Shown: positions 38,814 to 48,202 of the stretch, one piece after another
Position numbering within the stretch: the first letter of the stretch is position 1
Layout: the number at the start of each line of letters is the position of its first letter
NCBI RefSeq assembly: GCF_021134715.1
Contig: NC_060018.1
Coordinates: 8,573,501 to 8,637,500 of the forward strand
DNA: 64,000 nt
Origin: Daphnia pulex
Taxonomy: Eukaryota; Arthropoda; Branchiopoda; Diplostraca; Daphniidae
Reading direction: 5' to 3'
Position numbers and translations under genes: made by a program
The notes under the pieces: model-generated
Told to the model about the DNA's origin: nothing
Database searches by the model: none
Seen by the model: only the letters and a program-made list of their open reading frames with translations

Positions 38814-39545
38814 CAGTGTTTGCTGAATCACGATTTTTTTGATTTATGAATCAAAATCATAAATCATTTTTTAGAAATTTTAGATGAATCAAAAATTAAA
38901 TCAATAATCAAATAAATTTTTGATTTAATTTATAAATTAGGGATCCGGATACAAGTAATTATTTTCACTAGTAAATATGGTATCAAGCTCTTTCAAAATT
39001 TTGTTTTATTGAAATTAAGGACACAAGTATTTTTGTTCTTAAGTAATTATGGACTGTTGTATTTAAAATTTTTAATAATTCGGGCTTTAAGTAATTCATG
39101 CAACGTGTATTTAGTCAAATACTCGCTAGTAATTATGGTCACCAGTTATTAAAATTATGTTCACAAATAATAGGTTCTATTAGTACAATTGTTCGTAAGT
39201 CACTAGCAATGACTTAAGTAATTATATTCTTAAGTAATTGTTCTCTTAAGAAATTATTTTCTTAAGTAATTATTCTCACAAGTAACTATTTTCTTAAGTA
39301 ATTATTATCTTATGTATTTACACGGTGTAAACACTTTTATTATTTTGTATTTAGAGAATTAAAGTGAAACGTCATTTATTGATTGCGTTATTGCGTAGGT
39401 TCAGGTTGCGTACAAACTTTTACGCGTTTGCAGGTTTAAGAACGCGCCTGGAAATTACATCAACAGTTTCGAGTTGTCTGCTTGTAACTTGTCAGTTTGT
39501 TTTTTTCCAAAAGTCAGACAAGAGTTAATTGCTGGTTAATTGAGT
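38814..39545 (+). repeat. left long inverted arm of the hAT-like element
   Basis: It starts CAGTGTTTGCTGAATCA, passes through an AT-rich palindromic stretch (GATTTAAATCA-like), then at least eight AGTAATTA motifs (about 38955-39310), and ends with a block containing GGTTTAAGAACGCGCCTGGA and AGTTAATTGCTGGT. The same blocks occur in reverse order and orientation at 44590-45534. Confidence 0.85.
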
Positions 39546-39679
39546 CTCAAAAGTGAAAATAGGCGTTGTTTGTGAAAAATATTTTGTCTTGGGTAACATA
39601 TTCTCTTTCTTTATAAGTAGACGTAAGATAACATTTATGTTGATAACAAAATGTTTGTTTATTCTGTCTATTTGTTAAG

Positions 39680-40229
39680 AATCAAATTGTTGGTAGACCC
39701 AAATTGTTACACCAGTTAAAGGAAACAGGAGTTTCATCAGAAGAGATTCAGCATCATCAGTACTACAACCAGGTGGTTTTGGATGTCAAACAAATTTTAA
39801 AATGCTTCCCTCCAGGTAGCTATAATATTTCTTTTATGTATATTTTCTATTCTTAAAATGTTGTTATCCGCCTAGGTATTAATGAAAATATTCAAGCAGA
39901 CCTCCAAGTAAAAGTCACAGAGCTGATAATAAGAGTTCTGATAGCAAATGAAGGTCTCCATTACTATCAGGTTATAGCAAAATTAAATTACGAAGATGAT
40001 CCTCATATAATTATTATGCTTCCATGCACAGGGTTTTCACGATATTGCCATCACACTGTTGCTTGAATTAGGAGAAGAGAAAAGTTACAGTGTGTTATGC
40101 AGACTTTCCCAATCACATTTCCAACTGTTTATGGGACCAGATATGGAGCCTATCTACAATGGAAATTCTTAACTTAGTGTATGCACTAGTCAAAAATGAA
40201 AATCGTGATTTGTACAATTATTTGATGAG
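39680..40229 (+). pseudogene. TBC1D20: captured TBC1D20 (Rab GTPase-activating) gene fragment
   Basis: Three exon-like pieces with GT-AG borders: 39680-39815, 39876-39970 and 40032-40229. They read PKLLHQL...HHQYYNQVVLDVKQILKCFPPG, then INENIQADLQ...EGLHYYQ, then GFHDIAITLLLELGEE.... This matches the start of the TBC domain of TBC1D20, an ER-associated GAP for Rab1/Rab18, including the catalytic YxQ glutamine finger (YYQ). The third exon shifts frame near 40150 (MEILNLVYALVKNENRDLYNYL resumes in another frame), and nothing after it matches the family. The N-terminus and most of the domain are missing. It cannot make a working GAP and is best read as transposon cargo. Confidence 0.85.
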
Positions 40230-40948
40230 GTATTTGAAACACCTCTCCCCCCCCCCCACCCCTAAAAAAAAGAGAGAAAGCTAGATTCTCTATATTTCAA
40301 GAGAGCATTCCTATATTTCAAATTTTATGAATGTGAAGAATGTAATTAAATAAACTGGTTTTGTATTCATTATTCCATGTGTTCTACACGTTGATCAGCC
40401 ACATAGCTTTCTTGGCTGTCTATACAGTGCCACCCTATTGGACCGATTTCACAATCTGCACACACCAAATATTTATAGTTCCCAACCGTTTTAGAAATCC
40501 AACATTTTCAAATTGGAACATATCAGGTATCAGCCAAGATTTTGTGACAAAGCCAAAGTCTAGACCGATTGATCGATTCAACTCTGATGTCACGGTTGTC
40601 ACCTTAGGCGAAAATCTATTTCGTTTCTTCAATCGATATTAAATTCAGAAAAAGAACTAAGTTGGTCAATAAAAGTGTAGTAGACATTGAGTATAGACAA
40701 CAAGGGCGTTGTGCTGATTAATTCGTCATTCCCTCAAACTTTTCTTGCATGTGGCAGACGAAAATGGCACTTTTCGCGAATCGCTCAAGAAAGTGTATTT
40801 CCTTTTTGTATTTTTCGAATAACGCGAAATTGCGCTGTGCGACTAACAAGGACATGTACTTGTTTGTCCGCAGGAATTGTTCATATTGCAAAGGTGGAGC
40901 CAGTTACATTGTCAGTCCCGAACTACCGATCGACGAAGATCGATCAAT
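40230..40948. other. cargo segment without recognised content
   Basis: This lies between the TBC1D20 and DNAI2 fragments inside the hAT-like element. Short open frames (40361-40642 and 40687-41001) match nothing I recognise. It may be captured upstream DNA of the dynein gene. Confidence 0.5.
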
Positions 40949-43551
40949 ATGACGGTTCCTCCAAAGATGGATCTTACCTGTGTTGTACGTCGACATGTTA
41001 AAGTACTGAGCAGGAGAAAATATAACTTCTCCGACGCTGTTTTCAACCCGCCACAATTTGTCGACATTTTCCCGGATCCGCAATTGACATCTTTGTTTAA
41101 GGTTTAAGGAGTAAAGAAATCGGAGTCCAATGCCAAGCTTGTGATGTTTCAGCACTTAATGTAAGTCAGTATTGAATTTAAATTTGTCAATAGCATTAGC
41201 TAATACAAAACGTATTGGAAAATTTAGATCAATACGGATTGCGCTACGACCGAGGCCCACGGAGTTTTCCACAAGGAAGGTGGATGGCCTCGCGATGTCA
41301 ACCCGCAAGAAGCCGATCAAACGGCTCGCTACCGCAAAAAGATCGAGAAGGATGAAGCTTATTTATTCCCGTACTGTTCTACAACTTGGACATGTTGAAT
41401 TGATATAAATGTGAATAATGTTTATACTAATAAGTGCAAACAGATTTTGTTTACCCCCTTGTAGCAAATGGAACATTACATCAAGCAAAATAATGTATTT
41501 AACATCTATGAGGATTATTTCACTGATTCTCCCGATATGTAGGATCATCAATTAATTTAATACTTTTGTTTTTATATTTCTGGATTGCTGAATTTTTATA
41601 TTTCCAACAGGCAAACGCCAGATCCAAATCCTCTGCGAACCCTTCATCTGCTAAAGGATCCGTCACCGATAAAACGCGCAGTCACTGGTCTTAGTTGGAG
41701 TCCCGATGTGGGAACCAAATTGGCCGCTGCTTATTCAGATCCTTTTTGGAAAAATCTGTTTGACCACAAAGAAAATGATTCTTGCATCTGAAATATTGGT
41801 ATTGACATTTGCCGATATGAGAATGATATGTCTCTTTATTCAGCAGTATAACTTTGCAAGTAATAATTCCTTTCATGAATAGAAAGAGCTGTGCAACCAG
41901 AAATAATTTTACGCAGCATGAGTCAACTACGTTCCGTCTCGTTCAATCCGCGTGACCAACACATTTTAGCTGGTGGATCGATTTATGGCGCTGTGGGAAT
42001 TTGGGACGTTCGTAAGAGTCAAGGTCCAGTTGAATGCGTCCCCATTGGTGTCGGTCATTCGGAAAGTGCCACTTCGCTTATTTGGAGCAATTCAAAGGCT
42101 GGAGTCCTGAGAATTCTTCTCAGCCTCTGGCGACGGCCAAGTAAAAACACGATAACAAATCATTTTGATTATTTCATCTTGATTATATGATTAACAATAA
42201 TAGGTTCTTTGGTGGGACATGCGAAAATTAAATGCGCCAATAGACGCACTTTTACTGGAACCTAGTTCAATCCCTCGATCGGAAAGCGCTTTATCTGCTA
42301 CTTGTCTCGAGTACGATCCTTCTATGCCAAACCGTGCCAAACAAATTCCTAGTTGGCACACGTCAAGGTGCTCATTTCTCAATTCATTTCACCGAAAAAT
42401 AAAAAATGAATTGCCAATTTGCAGGTATTGTGATGAATTGCAACAGAAGAGCCCGAACAACAGCGGAGAGGATAAATGGATAATGTGCCAATACGAGGCA
42501 CACTTGGGCCCAGTTCACGGTCTACATCGACACCTACATCTGCCCAAAATCTTTTTGACCGTTTTGGATTGGACCACGAATGTTAGGACCGAGGACATTC
42601 GCGATTCGCCCATTTTAACTTTAAAGTGTGTTCGCTTATGTCTATTGACAAGCAGATTCAAATAATAACTTGTTTCATACTCTGCTGCGTTGTAGGAATC
42701 AAAATGTCCAGTTACTGGACGGAGCGTGGAGTCACACACGGTCGTCCATCATATTCACTGCTGCAACAGACGGTGCTCTTTACCTGTGGGATATTCTCGC
42801 CCAGCGGATCACTCCTACGTTATGCTCCCAGGTCATAATAGAAAAAATTTGATTAAAATGTTGACAATCATAAATTTTAAATGTATTAACCAGGTCAGCG
42901 AATCTCCGCTTTTAAGTTTGAGCACCCAGGAACACGGAAAAATCATGGCAGTTGGCAGCAAAGACGGACGGTTGTCCGTCATTCAAATAAGCGACAATTT
43001 GTCGACAGTAACCAAAAACGATAAAGTAGCGCTCACCTCGGTATGATAAGTTATAGCTGGAAGAAAATTTAAGTCTATATTAAGTCCTATAATCCAATCC
43101 ACTGTTACACACAGTTACTGGAACGAGAAATCCGAAGAGAAAAGAATTTGGAACAGCGGACTAAAGACAGCAAGAGTAAACAAGGACCCAAAACTTCCAT
43201 TTTCCACCTTGCGATTGCAACAGTGACCCAAGCGGCCAAGTTGCTACGCAAGGCTCATTGGGCGTTCAGAAACCTCCGTCTCCCATCCATCACCTCGCTA
43301 TCTAAAAAAATGTTTGATAGCTTGAAGGAGACACTCCAGGCACTTAATATTAATCAAGAGAATACAAGCGGCAAAGAAGTTAACGAAAGATCGGTTATTG
43401 AACCTTCGGCTGATATGTTGCCAGCCACTGATAAAACCGGAAGCCAAATCAACGTATCTGTCTCTCACGCTGCTCCAGTGGCGCCATTCGTTGATCAGAC
43501 TCTGCAATCTTCCGAAGAGGCTTTCTTTGAAATTGAAACCATTGATCAGGT
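40949..43551 (+). pseudogene. DNAI2: captured DNAI2 (axonemal outer-arm dynein intermediate chain 2), disrupted
   Basis: Nearly the full family length is present in order with introns kept: an N-terminal NFSD segment (about 40990-41100), HKEGGWPRDVNPQEADQTARYRKKIEKDE (about 41222-41400), QMEHYIKQNNVFNIYEDYF (41465-41540), WD-repeat blocks (PIKRAVTGLSWSPD, VSFNPRDQHILAGG, VLWWDMRKLNAPID, FLTVLDWTTNVRTED, IIFTAATDGALYLWDI) and the C-terminal LLEREIRREKNLEQR. DNAI2 is a WD-repeat subunit of ciliary outer dynein arms. Disruptions include frameshifts near 41103, 41385, 42105, 42340 and 42480, and a TGA at 41789-41791 where the family has Trp. Last exon 43118-43551. It is non-coding as it stands. 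Confidence 0.88.
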
Positions 43552-43861
43552 ATAATATTTGAGTTATTTCGTTATGATATCAGAAAATGTCATGTACAAC
43601 TTTATTTGTTTTTAAATATGATCACAGGAAATACTTTCCCGTGGAATAGAAGAAAAACAATGAGTAGACGAATAACTAGTATGTATGAATCACCAATGAT
43701 TTTATTAATCCGATCCGCAATCAATATTTCCATTATTCAAATGTTCGTTTTTTTGGGAGAAGGGGGTATAATTAAGAGAGGTGTTGAGAAAGAGTGTTAC
43801 AAGCAAGTAAATAAAAGTTGTAGGGGAATTAGAAGTAAAAAGCGGTAAAAAGTCATTGCAT

Positions 43862-44545
43862 TCACAAGTCATTTCCAGGGATCCAGCTTTCGACTAAACC
43901 TCCTTTACTATTTTGTTCCGTTTCGAGACTATAAGTCATGCAAGCGGAGCCATCCCTATAAAATTTAAGATTTAGTGGAGAATGTCATTATTTAAAACAA
44001 ATTTGTTTAAAGTAAGTACCTGTGTTCAATAGCTGCCACTATAAACCCATGGGATGATATGTCTGAGCAGAAAGTTGAGTAGGCAGTACGGCACGCAGTA
44101 AGACCATGAGAAAATACAATTACAGGAAATCTTTGTTCATTGCATAGCTCAGCATCTAACGCTATAGGAATGTATGAATTTCCTGGCTCACATACATCAC
44201 AATTAGTTGACTTTAACCTTCTGTTAAAAACAGGTACTTCATTTCTCTACACACCAAAGGCCCAGGATATCAGCTTCTTGCCAAAGAAAGGAATCATTCC
44301 TAGTACTATGGTGTAATCTTCTACGTATTTTGGGTGGAGGAGCCAGCTTGCCCAACGGGAAGAATGTTCCTTTGGAGGAAAGAGGTAAATAGATTAACCA
44401 CAAAAGTTCAGCAGCAATTTGAGAAAAGGTCGCTTACATATACATCTTTTATTTGACTAGGATAGTATACTCGAAGAAAGCAACCATCTTCCTTGCTGGG
44501 TCCACCAGTCATTAAGTTGGTGCAGCCAACAACATACTTCCCTTT
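43862..44545 (-). pseudogene. captured PAF-acetylhydrolase gene fragment (5' part)
   Basis: Three exon-like pieces on the minus strand: about 44542-44438 (YVVGCTNLMTGG...FLRVYYPSQ), about 44390-44020 (HPKYVEDYTIVLGMIPFFGKK, then FPVIVFSHGLTACRTAYST and SHGFIVAAIEHR) and 43955-43862 (DGSACMTYSLE). This matches the N-terminal half of the PLA2G7/PAFAH2 family, secreted or cytosolic lipases of oxidised and short-chain phospholipids. The fragment ends before the GxSxG nucleophile motif, and a TAG interrupts exon 2 after SWAFGV. It is opposite in strand to the other two cargo genes. Confidence 0.83.
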
Positions 44546-44589
44546 ATAATCAATAACAACAAAGTAAGTTGATTACATTTACAAAACAC

Positions 44590-45534
44590 AATTCACCAGC
44601 AATTAACTCTTCTCTGACTTTTGGAAAAAACAAACTGACAAGCAGACAACGCGAAACTGTTGATGAAATTTCCAGGTGCGTTCTTAAACCTGCAAATGCA
44701 ACAAAGTTTGTACGCAATTAATAAATGTGGTTTTTCCTTTTTGTGCAGCATCACTATAATTCTCTAAATACAAAATAATAAATATCATAATTAATTATTC
44801 ATTCTAGTACGGAATATAAACAATTAAATATGACTAACTTTTTAATTAAAATGCTTAAGAACATAATTACTTGGGACTTGAATTACTTATGGCTTTAATT
44901 ACTTGTGAATTTATTTACTTGCAAAAGGGAATTACTTGTGTTGGTTAGCTAAATTACTTGTTGCCAGTATTACTTACTACCATAATTACTTAGCTGACAG
45001 AAAATAATTACTCATGAATTTTATTATTTAATTCCGTAATTACTTAAGAGAAAAATTACTTACACCCATAATTATTGATCTTATTTACTTAATACCCCAA
45101 GTGCTTGTGAAAATAATTACTTGATGCCCGGACTCATAAATTAAAATCAAAATTAAAATCAAATTTCATATAGTTTTTTGCATTATACTTGGCAAAAAAA
45201 ATCAAATATATATGTTATGCACACCTAAAATCTTCAGCAAAAAAATACGTTTTGTTTCTCTGCTGCTTTGTTTTAGGAAAGGAACTAGAATAATCATATT
45301 ATTTTAAAAACTGATTGGAAATCGAGAAAATTTTCATGAAAATCTGTAGGTTTTCTCGTCTTTTTTCAATTTTTTTGATTTACCCGTGATTCACTGTGTT
45401 TCAAACGATTAAAATCACGAATTAAATCAAATTTCTCTGTATGATTTAATTCTTGTAATTAAATCAATTTTGATTTAATTTTTGATTTAATTTAACGAAA
45501 CGATTTAAAATCAAATTTGATTCAGCAAACACTG
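44590..45534 (-). repeat. right long inverted arm of the hAT-like element
   Basis: This is the reverse-complement counterpart of 38814-39545: a block with CCAGCAATTAACTC and CAGGTGCGTTCTTAAACC, then a dozen AATTACTT-type motifs (44870-45122), then GATTTAATT-rich palindromic DNA and the inverted tip ending at 45534. Confidence 0.85.
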
Positions 45535-45542
45535 ATTATAAC
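45535..45542. other. right 8-bp target-site duplication ATTATAAC
   Basis: It is identical to the octamer at 38806-38813 and marks the other edge of the insertion. Confidence 0.9.
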
Positions 45543-48202
45543 GATTTTTCGGCTATTTATTTTTTATTTGTTTGTTTGTTTGTTTGTTTGTTTCTTTTCT
45601 TTTCTTTTTTTTTTATGCTTCGAGAAAAACGGTGGTTCTCGTTTTTTTTCTACGACGCACGGTTTGTTATAGGAGAAGATCACGTTCCAATTTTTAGCGA
45701 GGAGCTTAAAGGCAAAGGCGATCAGTTTTTGTGTGTCCTTGTATCGGATTTTCTTTACAGAAATAAGCGCCGCAATAGGCTTTCTGCATGACTTCTTACA
45801 GTACACTCCTGCGATTAGGAAATTTTAAATCGAACCATTAAAATGGCAATCGGAATTCAATCAGAATTTCCAAAAATTGCCAAAAAAACGATTCTGCTAA
45901 TCTTTTTAAAATCTCGATCAAATTAATATATTTTTTTATACCACGTTACAAGTAGTTTTTACAAATGAATTTTCAGCAATGAAAAGTATCCTCAATGCTT
46001 ATCGTCAGGAACAATGTTTTTCGCGGTATTTATAGGACAACGGAGAAGGGATACTACGGTACTATAAACTAGCAGATCACTGTTGGGGAACGTGATATTT
46101 TACCGCATATACGGAAGACGCTTTTTGTTTGCTGGATACAGCGATCACGATCCACTATGACAACCGTTTCATCCTTGTCGCATACTTACGTAGATCGATT
46201 TTATCGTTCGTCAGAGAATCATTCTCTAAATTTGAAAAACATTCGTTAACGGACAACGGGGGAGGAAATACTTATTTCAAAAAAACATGTTTTAATCAAA
46301 ATTAAAAAAATTTTATTAATTCTATTCCAATCAAAAAGATTTTTTTTTTAACTTAAATATTCAGGTTTAAATGATTATCATCAGACTCGATCTATATATG
46401 TAGCAGTTATCGATTTTATCTTTGTTAGTCCGCTAACGAAAGTGAACTTTTTTGTTGCCAGAATAGTCACGAGTTTCACAGATGTGGCCCTCATTGCATG
46501 TTTCTCTTTTCCGAATATGTACTGCAGAAGTGTATATGATAGAAAGAATACAAGCTGCTGTCTTATAAGAAACTGAAAGGCCCTTATTGCTTACTCTTTA
46601 TAACTCAATTGCCGGATAACTCTTTATCAGATTGGAGAAGCATTCTTTCGCCATTCTTGGCAAACGCATTTGTTTTCCGTTTTTCCACAAAATCGCCTCT
46701 GAATTGTCTCAAATTATTGATACATTAATTTCAAGTGTTTTGACTTTGTGGCGTAAATACGGGATGGGAAGGGAAAGAAGCGAATGCTACTGACGAATTT
46801 CAAGGACGGTATAGGCTATAACTTATAAGTTAAAACTTGGTATAAACGTGGAGGGCGTCCAAAAGGACAAATGCCAGATATCGAGAAGGGGGAGGGGCGA
46901 TGGGTTTTTGACGTTCTCGTGAATTCGGCGTTGCGTGTAACGCCAGTACTTGTGGCGTATACTGGAGTGTTTTATTTTTTGAGGTGGTTCAATTACCCTA
47001 CCCAACATGGAACATCTGGCCTCCTTATGTCAATCGAACAGATGGCTGCTGGAACCTTCTGTATCGACCTTGTATATATAATCGATCGATGGCGCAATTC
47101 TGTTGTTCACGTTGATAAACACTATAATAAATTACTATTTGATAAAACTAGATACTGAAAACTGATAACATAATTTAACTCGAACCAAGATTAAACTTCT
47201 AGTTCTAGCACGAAATAATGGGTGTACCAGATCAAGAATTTCTATGCGTTTTGCGTTTGCAAGCCTACAAAAGAGAAGAAAAAACGACATATAGTTCACA
47301 GAGTATTATACCCTTTTCGCTTGGTACACACGCTTGGCTTTACACTGACAAAATCATTTGAAAGCACCAAACGGCAACTGAGAACCCAAACTGCGTACGG
47401 TGTGAAAGCTTATCCGGTGTAGATGACGAATGAATCAAAGTTAGATGGGGTATTTTAATTATTAAGAGTACGGGTGGGCAGAGCAGAAACTATTTCAATT
47501 GCAAGTGTTCTTGTTTGATCTTCGTAAATATTTAATGACAATATATAATGAAAAGATGAAAGATTGCAATGATCGTTAGGCTTACGTACCCCAGAATTTT
47601 TATTGGATCCTACTCTTCTTTCTCTTTAATTAAATATGTGTAAGTTACATGGCTGTAATAAGGAGTTCCTTATCTGCCTAATGTTTATTTTCTAAACCAC
47701 CCGTTACATTGTTTCATTGAGTGTGAATTTAACGCGTACAAATACTACTCACTTTTCTGGAGAGCCAATCAAGATCAACGAGATTTGAAAACCTGAAAGA
47801 AGCGCGCAGTAGCGGTACGAAAACCAACTGTGATTAGGTAGATTCTCCATATTTTTTTTATTTGTCTTTTAAAAGTGAGCGTTGTCTGATTTCATGCTTT
47901 TTTACTATGCTGACGCTAACACACGAGTTAAAAGTATTTAATAATAAGTTGATGTACTTATTGTTATCTGGTGCCATGACTGCAGTGTGGCTGTTTGAAC
48001 GGTAGATGGCGGTAGCTGCGGGAAAAAAGGTAACAACCACCAAGCAGGCTATACACAAATTGACAAATACGTTAAGACGTGCCACAACAACTTGATGTTT
48101 ACAAACTTTGGTTTACGATTTATTGTTGCAAATTGGAAATATTTTTCTCAATCTATTATTTGATCATGTGTGTGTGAATGTTTACTACATAAATCGTGCA
48201 AT
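45543..48202. other. intergenic DNA upstream of BAP1
   Basis: AT-rich, with a GTTT-type microsatellite at 45568-45592. An open frame at 46871-47158 (95 codons) matches nothing I know. Its 3' end should hold the BAP1 promoter; no core element is distinct. Confidence 0.55.
47858..48085 (-). CDS. possible small secreted protein, weakly supported
   Basis: A 75-codon frame begins with a signal-peptide-like segment (VFVNLCIACLVVVTFFPAATA) and then a short polar tail. It is divergent from BAP1, 117 bases from that start codon. I recognise no family and see no conserved motif. Transcribed promoter DNA with a chance frame is an equally good reading. Confidence 0.18.
   Translation of the reverse strand: MARLNVFVNLCIACLVVVTFFPAATAIYRSNSHTAVMAPDNNKYINLLLNTFNSCVSVSIVKKHEIRQRSLLKDK

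Larger units (their letters stand above)
38814..45534. mobile_element. 6.7-kb hAT-like gene-carrying transposon with long inverted repeats
   Basis: The termini are perfect 17-bp inverted repeats CAGTGTTTGCTGAATCA, flanked by identical ATTATAAC octamers (38806-38813 and 45535-45542). Beyond the tips, similarity continues inward as long inverted arms, roughly 38814-39545 and 44590-45534, with arrays of AGTAATTA-type subterminal motifs. Between the arms lie broken, intron-containing fragments of TBC1D20 (+), DNAI2 (+) and a PAF-acetylhydrolase (-). No transposase was recognised, so movement would need enzyme supplied in trans. The 8-bp duplication and CAG tip favour hAT. Long arms also occur in Mutator-like elements, which usually duplicate about 9 bp, so that is the alternative. 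Confidence 0.88.

Noticed and set aside
41585..43555. Functional axonemal dynein gene on the plus strand
   Set aside because: WD-repeat blocks are clear, but several frameshifts and a TGA in place of Trp break the frame, and the whole locus lies inside a transposon with target duplications.
46871..47158. 95-codon frame with a hydrophobic stretch
   Set aside because: No family recognised and no splice or regulatory context; kept only as a note in the intergenic entry.
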